Positions 9,691-19,602 of a DNA stretch of 64,000 nucleotides are shown here, piece by piece. The notes under the pieces were generated by a model. The model did not search any database. It saw only the letters and a list, made by a program, of their open reading frames with translations, and was not told the DNA's origin. Location of the stretch: the NCBI GenBank assembly GCA_035772405.1, contig JAYKKM010000501.1, positions 1,016,501 to 1,080,500 of the forward strand, given 5' to 3'. Position 1 is the first letter of the stretch. Each line of letters begins with the position of its first letter. The position numbers were made by a program, and so were the translations under genes. The stretch comes from Chrysogorgia sp. JL179-B06 (Eukaryota; Cnidaria; Anthozoa; Scleralcyonacea; Chrysogorgiidae).

Positions 9691-11021
9691 GCAACACTAT
9701 TGGGATGTGAACCTTTATAATTTACCCAATATGTCTGCCACAATTCCAACTCACCTTAGGCTATAGAGGGTTTGGAAGATTGTCTTCATAAAAATTAGAG
9801 TTTTTTTAAATGTCTGCTTCCAACTAATAATACCAGTATTGGCTATCAAGGATATCATTTAATCATTTTGCTCGGTATAATAGTAATACTCAACCAATAC
9901 AGTAGATGTCATTAACAGAGAATTATCACCTACCAGGGCCAAAGAAACAGAACTGTACAAGCAATTTCCAGATGCTTCAGATCAATAAGACAGATACAAC
10001 ACTAAAGTCAAAACTCAAATATCCAATGGCCAATGCCATCGAATAAGTAAAAAAATAGAAATAAACACTATACATATGTTCGAATATTAAATATAATACT
10101 ATATTATGAATTATTCATCTTATACTGATAAGTTATAAATTATTCATCTTATACTGATAAGAATAACTGATAAGAATTATTAATTTAAATAATTCACGGC
10201 TCACAAGTAATGAGAAAGTAGATAGGATAGTATCCAGTATCCACTCACCTAATAGTCTTAAAGCAAAAAAATGTTTCTTCCCAGCTTTTACTGAGGATAT
10301 ATGGCTCGGCGTCGTCGCGTCGATACCAACCTGCGTCAGAAACTCTTGATTCGTGAGAAAAGCACAAGACTGGACTCATCGTTGTCATTCTGTAGAGTGT
10401 TATATCTACAAGTTCCGTGACATCCGTAGAAGCGATGATCGAAACCGAACTCAGTCTCAAGCAAAAGTTTGAAGTTACTGCCATAGTTTGTTCATCAGTT
10501 CAATGCCTTGTAATTCGACGTAGACCTGTACGTCCAAAAATCCAAATAACCTGTCTAGCCAATCAAAAGCCAAGATTTCGACGGGGTCTTGATCAAATTC
10601 TGACCACCCCCTATTGTCTTTGTCCAATCAGTGCTCGTTATTTCGACGTAGACGGCCATTTTGACGTACTGAAATTATACACATTTGTAAATGGTTTCCC
10701 TCTCTATCCCTACGCTATGGTCTCTTTGAAGAAGGCTACATGAAGTACAAATTATTGCGACCCAGCGTCCTCTGGCCAAAGACTGAATCAGCAATATAAT
10801 ATCCTTCGAAAACGAAATTTTCGAAAATTTCAAAAACATATTCCCAAAATTTCAAAGTTCAAGTGTAATTTTCAAAAATGTCAAATTTGAAATAAAATTG
10901 GATTTTGAAAACAAATTAATTCATGAATAAATTAGTCTGGGATTTTTGTCTCCGTCGCTTGACGTGTTTGACGTACCCTAAATCCGCCCCTGGTTCGTCA
11001 CAAGTACTATGCTCCGTTTGT

Positions 11022-12406
11022 TCACCGGAATTGGAGGCGATCATTTAAAGATTCACAAGCTTTTGGTGGTTCACATCCAACGTCTTCATTGCCTTGTGTT
11101 GCATGTTTTAACTGTTTCTTAAGCCGGTCATAGATCCTTCTTGGCGACATACCACGAAGCTGTTCGTTTTTCTCCACCTTAGCATGAACAATGTTAAGTG
11201 TAATCGTTCTAAGCTTCAACTCTTTGCTGAAGCTTTCTTGAACCTTTTGTAATTCGTCATCGCTGAAGCTTTCTTGAACTTTTGTAATTCATCATCGGTC
11301 CAAAGTATCCTTTTCTTAGATACCGACTTATCCAAAGCCGAGATGTTAACACCACTTGCGACACCACTGCTTTCCGAGGCATCCTGGTTTCGCATAAGTT
11401 TACCTAGTTTTCTCGAAGCTTCAACCGACGCTTTCGTTTTCTCCGATAAAAGGTAATACTTTTTCGCCGTGGCTTCAATTGGGCGCCATTAGTCCCGCAA
11501 GCTTTTCACTTAGCTCAGGATTGCTCTCATGTACCTTCGTCACTGCCGCTTTTCGGAGTGACGTCGATGTCACTTTGACGGAAACTTCTGCTTTTTTTAA
11601 AGACAGACTGCACTGCTCAGACGTCATACTGTGCGCATTCCACGACAAAAATACAGGGCCAGTTGTCGAGGTGGTAACCACAGGTCGCATCACTTGCACG
11701 AAAATGGACACCCAAGCCTTTCATTTCTCACTGAGCACGATATAGGCCGGCCCATGAACATGCACGGTCTTGTGCTTCATTACGGCTACCACATATTCCT
11801 CACCTTCTTCCCGCATCTTATGGAATTCGTTCATCGTCATGAACGACAAGACCCCAGGTCTGTAGGGTGCGTATACTGGCCGATTGGCTTGACAGCTTCC
11901 CGAGCTGCTTCACTTTTCTCAAATGTTTGATTGTTCTCTGGGGTTAACAAATTTCCTGTGTCCTCTTCGAGTTTTTGCCCCCTTCGGGTACAAGACTCTC
12001 TCTTGTACGATGTTGACCACAAACGCACCTTTTCTCTTGAAGCGGTAACATCCTCCACACTGAAGACAACTTCATTAGGCCTATCTGAAAGAAGGTAAGA
12101 AAAGTAGTGGCGTACACTCATCAAGTACAATTTAATTGTCCCCGCATCGTATTTCTTGCTTTCTACGTAGCTTTTCAAAAAGAAGTGTCTAACCAGCTTC
12201 ATATCCAAAAGCGAATTGATGTCACCCGAATTATCAATCGCCATTGGCAGTTTTGTCATCTTTTTGTCACCATCTGGTGAGTGCAGCCAATGTTCAAATT
12301 TTATGAGAACAGGATGGTCAGCAAATTTATCATGAGTAGTGTTTTCCTCCAAGGAACTTACAGAAGTTTCCAAACATGGTTGTTCTTCTTTTTCATCTTC
12401 GTGCAA
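11022..12406 (-). pseudogene. Decayed tyrosine recombinase of the TIR element
   Basis: The N-terminal part (12406-11837) has a core-binding-like helical domain with TIKLYLMSVRHYFSYLL. A frame change leads to MTMNEFHKMREEGEEYVV and MKHKT..VHGPA (Lys of the beta hairpin), an in-frame TGA at about 11728, then FVQVMRP, SLRKAAVTKVHES and SEKLAGLM, a one-base shift near 11480, and TAKKYYLLSEKT, where the second Tyr of KKYY is the likely nucleophile. The tail has LMRNQD and a basic region to the stop at 11022. Tyrosine recombinases cut and rejoin DNA by a 3'-phosphotyrosyl intermediate. The region where the first catalytic Arg should lie appears deleted between THPTD and MTMNEF. The start is about 430 bp from the right TIR and the gene points inward. 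Family resemblance is to multicopy metazoan recombinases. Confidence 0.75.
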
Positions 12407-12409
12407 CGA

Positions 12410-12839
12410 GCTCCCGGTGTCCTCACTTCATTCACCCGCATGGTCTGATTCACGTAACCAAGTGGCAGCTCGCGTTTTCTGTAGGAAAAGAAAAACTCTC
12501 ACCCATGCATCGTCTTACTCTGACGAACGGCTCCGCTCGAAACGTCACTATTTCGTTAATAAAAATCTTACATTGGCTGCGCAACACACTTTATTTCGAA
12601 CGCCTGTCGCACCTTTTCAATGAACCACCAAAATGTCCCACATTCACTCCTTCATCTAATCGCATATCAAGGTCAAACACTGACAGAATATGGCACATTT
12701 ATAATTCATTTAAACTCATAACAAAATTGACCTCTCTTGACACAGTGCCACCAGCACCATCTGTAAAACCTCCACGTATCCATCTCCATTGAAACATACG
12801 TCCTAAAATCAAATGATTGAAATAATTTGAAAGATATTT
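12410..12839. other. Spacer between recombinase start and right TIR
   Basis: This would hold the promoter or a first exon of the recombinase. A plus-strand frame of 138 codons (12376-12792) has no family features, and its low complexity suggests a shadow. Nothing else is recognised. Confidence 0.4.
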
Positions 12840-13585
12840 CCCATACATGCATTCTTTACACTGCTAACTTCGCTTCTGTTATTACCGTTAATTAGTCATC
12901 CAAGCACTGTTTTAGCCACTGATATAACCAGACTAAAAATGTCAGACCTTTTCCTTTGTTGAAAAAATCAGACACGCAAAGTTATAAATACACTCCACTG
13001 CGCAAGCGTTCTGCCAATGGCGCACCTATTCACATAACGAGGCGGTAATAGCACAAATCCCTCCATCACAGAACGTTAACTATATTCGGCTTTGCGAAAT
13101 TCGTTCTTTCGTTTGGCCACATGCCATGTATGAACGCAAATTTTATATATGGACAATTCACTCAATAGACATTTTGTGGCACAGTCGTTAACTATTACCT
13201 TTTTAATTTATATTCTATTGCTAACACTGTGTTTGGTAACTGCTGAAATCGCGTATTCGTTTTTACGATCTTTAACATTTCGAGCGAACGCCCTTCTTTC
13301 ATTCAGCCCATTCGCGCTTTCACACTTTAACTCTCTCACGGAGGGCCTTCGCTCCAAACGTTATACCTCCTATTAAAACACCATTACTCATTAACTGTCT
13401 AATCAACTCATCAACTCATTTCGCTACAGCTATGAACTCCTTTCGCTACATACTCCTTTCGTTACAAGTCATTTCCCTACACGTATGAAGTCGTTTCCAT
13501 ACACTACTCGTTTCGCTACAACTCATTTCGCTACAGCTATGAACTCCTTTCGCTACATACTCCTTTCGCTACAAGTCATTTCCCT
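12840..13585. repeat. Right terminal inverted repeat
   Basis: This is the inverse copy of 1-746; I compared the arms block by block and found no difference. Its outer end continues into the motif array (TTTCGCTACA, TTTCCCTACA variants) to about 13602. The tandem-motif character and the nearby 38-bp insertion at 13612 make the exact outer terminus uncertain within about 20 bp. Confidence 0.9.
13149..13376 (+). CDS. Hypothetical 75-aa ORF in right TIR
   Basis: This is the mirror copy of the frame at 210-437, identical in sequence, preceded by TTTTATATATGG about 13 bp before the ATG and pointing towards the right terminus. One hydrophobic segment is visible. Likely a chance frame preserved by arm identity. 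Confidence 0.2.
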   Translation: MDNSLNRHFVAQSLTITFLIYILLLTLCLVTAEIAYSFLRSLTFRANALLSFSPFALSHFNSLTEGLRSKRYTSY

Positions 13586-13602
13586 ACACGTATGATTCCC
13601 TA
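13405..13602. repeat. Subterminal motif array, right end
   Basis: Repeated ACTC(C/A)TTTCGCTACA units mixed with AAGTCATTTCCCTACA and AAGTCGTTTCCATACA form about a dozen degenerate 13-16 bp copies. It mirrors the left array at 1-180. Confidence 0.75.
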
Positions 13603-13611
13603 CAGCTATAT

Positions 13612-13649
13612 CAACCTCGTGGGCGGGCGGCGACCTGGGTACGAGGTTG
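13612..13649. mobile_element. 38-bp miniature foldback insertion with near-perfect 9-bp TSD
   Basis: CAACCTCGT at the left and ACGAGGTTG at the right bound only 38 bp, flanked by CAGCTATAT (13603-13611) and CAGCTATAC (13650-13658), which match at 8 of 9 positions. The termini are the same as those of the 1.16-kb foldback element at 32141-33303, which has a perfect 9-bp duplication, so this is an extreme internal-deletion copy of that family. Confidence 0.7.
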
Positions 13650-13844
13650 CAGCTATACAGTACTATATACCGCAACGCGGCGCCATTTTCCAGCAGCAAA
13701 TTTATTTGATGTCCAAAACTGAAAGATCGTTCCTCGTGGGCCGCGTGGCCGATTCGCGTCTCCCTTTAATGTCTTTAAATCATCGGTCTTTGATAATAAT
13801 CAACTCATTAAAATATAAATTACAAATAATAATAATAATAATAA

Positions 13845-14822
13845 CTAGTCCTGGGGTTTCCCCCGTTGACTCCGCAATGTCATTGAAAACACAGTTCTCT
13901 TAGGTTTTGGCATTTCACCCATCCTGATGTCTTCCCTCCATTTCTCTCTATCTCTCGCTCTCTCCTTTACATCCTTGTAATCACCAAACATCTTGGTCAC
14001 GTCCGCATCCACCTCCGTTCGCCGTCGTCCCCTCTTCATTTCTCGTTGTCCATCCCTTATCTCCCATACTCTCTTCAGCAACCGATCGTCGTTCATCCTC
14101 GATATGTGTCCCACAAACGTCGCTTTTCTTCGGATCACTCTTTTTAACAATTCACCCTGTTCCATTTCTACTTGCTCAAAGACCGATGTATTTGTCCGCA
14201 TGTCTGTCCATTTCACATTTCCTTTCAACCTCGCATAACATGACTCCACAGCATTAATCATCCTCTTTTCCAATTCATTCATTCTCCAACTCTCACACCC
14301 GTACATTAGCTTCGATAAACATATACAATTAAATATTCTATCCTTTGTATCTTTCGATACTTTCCCACTTCCGATTATCTTCGACATCCTCCATAGATCA
14401 GCCTTCACCATTGCACATCTTCTTCTCAGTTCTTTCATGTCTCCACCATCTTCACTAAAAATCCGTCCCAAATATTGGAAACTCTGCACCACTTCCACTC
14501 TCTCGTTTCCGATGTTTACTTCTTCTCGGTCGTCATCATCTCCTTGTATCACCATGACCTTTGTTTTGCCCCAGTTCACTTCCATTCCATTCCTCGTACA
14601 TACATCTCTAAACTCCTTCAGGTTCTGTTCCAACTCTTGTCGGGTCGTCATCACCAATAACACATCGTCCGCATACCTTACTTCCTGAATCAACGTCCCT
14701 CCTATCCTTACCCCGCCTTTCAGCTCCATTTGTCGGATTATTGCTTCCAGATAGCTGTTGAACAGTAGGGGGGAAAGAGGGCATCCTTGTCTACAGCCAA
14801 GTGGTGTTTTTATCCAAGATTG
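13845..14822 (-). pseudogene. Non-LTR reverse transcriptase, C-terminal part
   Basis: The long open frame has QGCPLSPLLF, RYADDVLL (the catalytic YADD of reverse transcriptase), NWGKTKVM, YLGRIFSEDG and LSKLMYGCESW, all standard blocks of the palm, thumb and C-terminal region of LINE-type RTs, then a basic Arg-rich tail and a TAG at 13845. The enzyme copies element RNA at a nicked genomic target. Frame length here is 294 codons from the first Met, about 325 if read from the junction at 14822. The frame is open but lacks its upstream half in the right orientation, so it cannot make a full protein. RTE-type affinity is suggested by the ending on a short (TTA)n tail. Confidence 0.85.
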
Positions 14823-15043
14823 TTAATGAAAGAGATATCAGAAGCAAGTATGAGAAAGAAGGAAAAGTTCTATTGCGCTTTCGTTGATTTCACCAAGGCT
14901 TTCGATAGGGTCCCGTTAAAGGAGATGTTTGAATCAATGAGGAGCATGGGAGCTCCCAAGGGAGTGGTAAATATTGTGGAGTCAGTGTACGCTGGAGCCG
15001 AAGCCAGGATGAGGGGATCATCATGCCAATCTTGGATAAAAAC
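14823..15043 (+). pseudogene. Inverted reverse transcriptase N-terminal part of the same LINE
   Basis: The plus strand reads KEKFYCAFVDFTKAFDRV, the block containing the first catalytic Asp of LINE RTs (FVDFTKAFD), followed by MGAPKGVVNIVESVYAG and QSWIKT. QSWIKT is also the first readable block of the minus-strand part, so the two pieces join in the parent element at that point. It is an open fragment without its own start. Confidence 0.8.
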
Positions 15044-15059
15044 AAATAAATAAAAAAAA

Positions 15060-15600
15060 ACTAAAAAAAAACTTTTACAATATTTTCGTGCCTATGACTC
15101 ATCGCTTATTGTCCAAAGCCAACAATACACTAAACACAAATGCCAAAATCTTTGAATAATACCTTATCAAAATAAAAATGTTGACTAATTTTTTTATTCC
15201 AATTTTGATAAATAACTCACCCGCGTTTCGGTTTTTGACAATAACCCAGATAAAATGTTTTAACCATGCTCTTTTTTGAGCGCGATTCGGTTACGCAGCC
15301 CTATTTTTCAGTTTTGGAAACAAAATAAAACTGTCCCTTTTTTAATAGAAAATGCAATTTTCACGCCTTTCGCGATTCCATAGCATTTTCATAATAACTG
15401 ATGACTTCACACCCTTACAATATTTGCTTCTTTATGAAAATACACTTTCATTCCAGAAAACGGTACCTCTTCGGTAACATAAATCTATTTCAACATTTTA
15501 GTTTACTAAAACAAGTTGTAGCGAATTCACTTCATGTCTGTAGCGTCCATTTCATGGGTGATGCCTTACTCTACACTATCTTATTTCCTTTTTGATACAA
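15060..15600. other. Spacer without recognised gene
   Basis: Begins with an A-rich stretch (15050-15075) abutting the LINE. Short frames show no family features. Confidence 0.4.
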
Positions 15601-15642
15601 TCATCAAAATAATAATCTCTATTACTAACTTCTGCAATTTAG

Positions 15643-15750
15643 GGAGATGCAAAAGTGCCTTTCATCAATTTCTGCAGGATATTATGAATCATGTTGTCGA
15701 TCTTCTTCACGTCAAGGGACATCAAACCAAACCAAATCAGTATTTCTCCC
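15643..15750 (+). pseudogene. Candidate exon of a DUF3987-like gene
   Basis: After a TTTAG acceptor-like site at about 15642 the frame reads RCKSAFHQFLQDIMNHVV. In the metazoan DUF3987-like family an exon of this type carries GxGKSA.H.FL, a Walker A-like loop; here the loop reads RCKSA, with upstream residues beyond the intron not found. The downstream relative is the exon at 17335-17567 on the same strand. The function of the family is unknown; an NTPase role is only inferred. Low confidence. Confidence 0.3.
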
Positions 15751-16002
15751 ACATTGTACGTGGGACAAGTTTGGAGATATTCTGGTAAACTCCGGTGCAT
15801 GATCAATGGGACTATTCGATCAATTGCTTTCGTTTTTTTCTACGATGAATATGTACTCATCTACGAAAATGCAACTTTCCGATACAAAGGAATATCAGGA
15901 TTTTCTCCAGATGTATACTGGAAAAACAAAACAAGGGAAACAAGTAAGCTGCTACACTTAATATGCTACTTTAACCCATCTCATCATCATTTACATGAAT
16001 AA

Positions 16003-17300
16003 AATTATCTGAATAAAATCTATAATCACAACTAATCACTTACGTCAATAAAATGTAAAGTGCACCCTTGCCCATGTCTATTTCTTCTTTTGCCCCAATT
16101 TCAATTATTTCAATTCACTAAACTAACAACCTACTATTTGGTCTCTTCGCCTCTTCACTTTACCCATCATTTTCTGCATATATCTCTTACTTGCATTACT
16201 ACGGTCACTTTACTTGCACCATCTCAATATATTGAAAAGCCTAACTTTTTTTGTGCATGCATATTCGACTACGACGACTGCAAAATTATCCCTTAAAAAG
16301 CAATTAATTACAATTACAATTATTTGCTTCAAATACTAATTACAATTACCACTCTTAAAAGGCAATTAATTACAATGACAAAATTACTCTCCAAAAAAGG
16401 TAATTAATTACAAATTCCTTTACATAATCTACACCTTCTGCCTTGGCTTTCAACTTTTAACATTTAATAACAATTGTTATTAATATGCCACATTGCATTA
16501 TTAATAGAAACAATTAAATTTGTTGTCCACAACAATGCCTTTACCTTCTACACATTTTCTAAATCTTCTGCCATATTATTGATACTAACTTCTCAGATTT
16601 CGCTTTTTAATTTATCCACAAACACGTCAAATGACATATTTGACATGTGTTCACAGTCTGCGTGACTGCAACAACCTCGCCCCAGGGTCTACTCTGTTTT
16701 CAAGAAGGCCTTTAGCCAGCATCGGCAGCATGAGCCATAATACCTACAGTGTTTCCACATCAAACTTTGTTTTCCTCTCTCCATAGCTATTTTTCGATGG
16801 TAAATAACATTTATTATATTTAAAGAAATGAACTTGTAATTTGCTTCTGCAAAAGAACACGTTCCTTTGTTTTCTAATTAATTACTTTTCCTTTCTTTAC
16901 CACCACATTTTTCTGCACATATTATTTAATTACAATTAATGTTACCTGCATGCACAACTTTATTTAAATTACATTATCTTCTATTTAACACCAACAATTC
17001 CATCACATGAAATATGCTGCCTTATACCTGTAATAATTATATGCTTCTTTCCAACAATATATGCCTCATACACCAAACAACAAAAGTGAATGTTTTTCAA
17101 TAACAATAACTTTTCAAATGCCTTCCCATCTCATATACTCATGTCAATTATACATCTTTCTTCAACATTCTCTTCCTCCACCATTTTCATCAAGGTTCCT
17201 CACAATTAATTCATGACATATTTCAACCAATCTCTTTAACAACCTACAAGTATGTCTCACACTTACTGTAAATATTAACAATTAAAATTAACAATTATTA
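16003..17300. other. Intron-like spacer
   Basis: AT-rich sequence between two candidate exons. It contains three imperfect copies of GGCAATTAATTACAATTAC at about 16298-16410. No gene is recognised. Confidence 0.5.
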
Positions 17301-17334
17301 ACAATGTCTTATGCTTTTCGCTTGTCTTTTTCAG

Positions 17335-17567
17335 TTACTGGAAATGCAAATTTTCACATGGCACAAACATCCTTCACATTAGTTGGATTTACACAGCCAC
17401 ATGCTGCCATGCCCATCATTGAGGACACACAGAATAACGAAAAAGGATTCACATCTAGGCTTTTATGGTATTTCCCAAAACCAGTTTTCTGCACACTCGA
17501 TGAAATAATGTTGAATGATGATGAAACAGAACAAGTAGAATCATTTAAAAAATACCTTGGTTGGTAA
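17335..17567 (+). CDS. DUF3987-like exon
   Basis: A clear CTTTTTCAG acceptor ends at 17334. The exon reads FTLVGFTQPHAAMPIIED, then EKGFTSRLLWYFPKPVF, which matches the conserved block G.TQPH....I.......GL..R.LW.FPKP of a large, multi-copy DUF3987-like family in cnidarians and other animals. The equivalent region of a second, more decayed family member is at 34200-34747. The last codons read SFKKYLGW and a TAA follows, but the family normally continues, so the true exon may end at a donor before the stop. Its biochemical role is not established. Confidence 0.5.
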
Positions 17568-17879
17568 TTCATTTCCATAATGTTAAATAATATTAGTGCA
17601 ATGTACATCCCACAACTCAAAACTGGCGATCGTAAATCAACTGTGACAACTGAACTCTCATATGGTTCACTGCTCCTAATTTATAGTAACGTTCACACAC
17701 ATAGTTAACAGTATACGTCTTAACAAAATAAGGTCACAATTGTGGGAATTGGGAAACCACAATAAAGCTGAAATAGGGAAATGACTAAACATATTCTACA
17801 ACACGATTCAGGTAAAGGAAGTGAGTTGCCACAGACCATGACTACGCTAATCAACCACAAACAGCTAGCTGTGTAAGGA

Positions 17880-17887
17880 AACATACA

Positions 17888-17923
<36 letters not shown>

Positions 17924-17935
17924 TAATAGACAGAC
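17880..17935. repeat. (CATA)n then (TA)n microsatellite
   Basis: About ten CATA units are followed by a short TATA run and a GACA/CAGA stretch at 17881-17940. Immediately downstream lies the candidate SAMD3-like exon. Confidence 0.85.
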
Positions 17936-17945
17936 AGATGTTTGT

Positions 17946-18104
17946 TTGATACATGAGTATGGTCAGTATGTGTCAATGCAAACCAGTGATGGCGACTTTC
18001 TGTTGTTTTGTAGAGGAGAAGGCTTGGATTGCATTTTGTTTGCTGCCATACCCCTTGAGAAGAAGACAAAGAAAACCCCTACTCCTCAGGATTACTTATA
18101 TCAG
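17946..18104 (+). CDS. SAMD3-like exon, upstream part
   Basis: The frame EYGQYVSMQTSDGDFLLF, continuing to a basic TKKTPTPQDYLYQ end, stops at a consensus donor CAG|GTAATT after 18104. Joining it in phase 0 to the exon at 19603 gives a continuous reading into FGDDEEK, which supports the splice. The start of this exon is not certain. It precedes the conserved C-terminal module of the family and is separated from it by an intron that carries a 634-bp MITE and a long palindrome. Confidence 0.4.
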
Positions 18105-18342
18105 GTAATTGCAAAATATTTATATTATATTACAAGTGCAATTAATATCAATAGTATCAATGTATACTCTAACTGTTTGTAATAGTGTAGTGGTTGTAAT
18201 GGATGAGTAATTGCAACTATCTGAAATGTTCCAATAGTAGCTTCAGCAAATTCAAAAAATATTTTGCCCCATATTTTTATGGCTTTACCAGGAGCTTTAA
18301 AACAACTTTTTGAGCTTTTTGACCAAAGAAAGCCACTTTTAA

Positions 18343-18976
18343 AGGACCAATGCAATGAATATTTACCCCAGTTTTTTATGATTGTATTTGTAAAAACAGT
18401 TAAAATAATTAAGAATGGCTTTTACAGTTCTTAATTTGTCATCCCATTCTTGAGTTATTACATTTTATGTAATTTGAACTATGATGTCACAAGTATGACA
18501 TGGTATTGTAACAAAACTGAAAATCATGCATATATGTTTGGATTGATTTAACTAAATTGACTCAAACTTTGTAGACTTACTTAAACATTATTATAGTTTG
18601 GATATTGTTGCCATGGAAACAGATCAGTTTACAGGTCTCCTTCCTTCAAACTTGTTCTTTGTTTTCAACAATATGTACATGTAAAGCAACTTTGGGCTTT
18701 TAACAAGTTGGCATCGTAATGTTTAGTTTTGTTGACTGAGTAAGTCTGCAAAGTTTGAGTCAATTTTGTAAAATCAATCCAAAGATATCGATGATTTCAA
18801 GTTTTGTTACAATGCCATGTCATACTTGTGATGTCATAGTTCAAATTACATAAAACGTAATAACTGAAGAACGGGACGACAAATGAAAGAACTGTAAAAG
18901 CCATTCATCATTATTTTAACTGTTCTTGCAAATACAATCATAAAAAACTGGGGTAAATTTTCATTGCATAGGCACT
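18343..18976. mobile_element. 634-bp foldback MITE with TTAA duplications
   Basis: TTAA at 18339-18342 and 18977-18980 flanks inverted arms of about 240 bp. The ends read AGGACCAATGCAATGAA and, inverted, AGTGCCTATGCAATGAA, followed in both by ATTTACCCCAG. The loop contains TTGCCATGGAAAC. No coding capacity is seen. TTAA fits piggyBac or Kolobok mobilisation. The arms carry several substitutions, so it is not recent. Confidence 0.8.
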
Positions 18977-19341
18977 TTAAGTGAAAACATTAATTAATAT
19001 CATAGTATCAATGTATACTCTAACTGTTTGTTGTGGTTGTACTCAAACAGATGAGGAATTGTATAGCTTTAACAAATTCAAAAAATATTTCGCCCCATAT
19101 TTTTTATGGCTTTAACATTAGCTTCAAAACAAGTTTTTGAGATTTTTTGACCTAAGAAAGCCACATTTAACTGAAAATATTTAGTCACAGATTTATGTAT
19201 ACTATACGTATACTATATTTAGATGTATGAAGTATATGTGTATATTATATTTATGTATACTTTAACTATATTTATTAATATTAGAGCGGATGTTTTTTTC
19301 ATTGATTCGGAGACCAGGGTTAGATTCCCGGTTGGGGCAGT

Positions 19342-19439
19342 CACATTTTCCATATAATTATGTATTTGACTATACTATATTTATGTATTATTATACATAA
19401 ATATAGTATAGTCAAATACATAATTATATGGAAAATGTG
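19342..19439. repeat. 98-bp near-perfect palindrome
   Basis: CACATTTTCCATATAATTAT and the rest of the 49-nt left arm is followed at once by its inverse. Only the central two pairs deviate (T-T at 19389/19392), leaving a stem of about 46 bp. It lies in the intron of the SAMD3-like gene next to an AT-rich region with repeated TATACTATATTTATG. Confidence 0.9.
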
Positions 19440-19602
19440 CAGTATATGTGTATACTATATTTATGTATAGTAATATCCCACAATTTATTCATTTCAAGGT
19501 CTTTAAAATTATGTATATCATAGTCCTCCACCAGTGTCATGTAATGTGATATGCATACAGAGTCACAAACATTTGTGTAATCCAAGTTCATTTATTTTAT
19601 AG

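Larger units (their letters stand above)
8118..10992. mobile_element. hAT transposon (hAT A) with 8-bp target duplication
   Basis: The element starts CAGGGGCGGTTTAGG and ends CTAAATCCGCCCCTG, giving terminal inverted repeats CAGGGGCGG(A/T)TTTA. GTTCGTCA stands at 8110-8117 and again at 10993-11000, a perfect 8-bp duplication, the size made by hAT transposases. A decayed hAT transposase C-terminus lies inside on the minus strand. The left ~150 bp after the terminus, including GGCATTTCCTGCA, match hAT B at 49374-51738, so both belong to one family. It interrupts the larger TIR-bounded element. Confidence 0.9.
13829..15043 (-). mobile_element. LINE insertion with inverted 5' part (twin priming)
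   Basis: The minus-strand 3' part (14822-13845) runs from a GCRQGCPLSPLLF block to the ORF end, directly followed by a (TTA)n tail at 13843-13825. The reverse transcriptase region immediately upstream in the element lies inverted on the plus strand (14823-15043). The two parts share a 17-bp segment containing CAATCTTGGATAAAAAC at 14806-14822 (minus) and 15027-15043 (plus). This is the expected product of twin priming during target-primed reverse transcription. Confidence 0.8.

Noticed and set aside
12376..12792. 138-aa plus ORF between recombinase and right TIR
   Set aside because: Overlaps the recombinase start on the other strand and has no family features.
1..13602. Whole TIR element as a Polinton
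   Set aside because: Long TIRs fit, but no polymerase B, integrase, ATPase, protease or capsid gene is seen inside; the Polinton-type genes are elsewhere, at 38.6-42.4 kb.
19290..19345. tRNA gene suggested by GGTTAGATTCCCGG
   Set aside because: Only a B-box-like sequence; no acceptor stem and no A box at the right distance.
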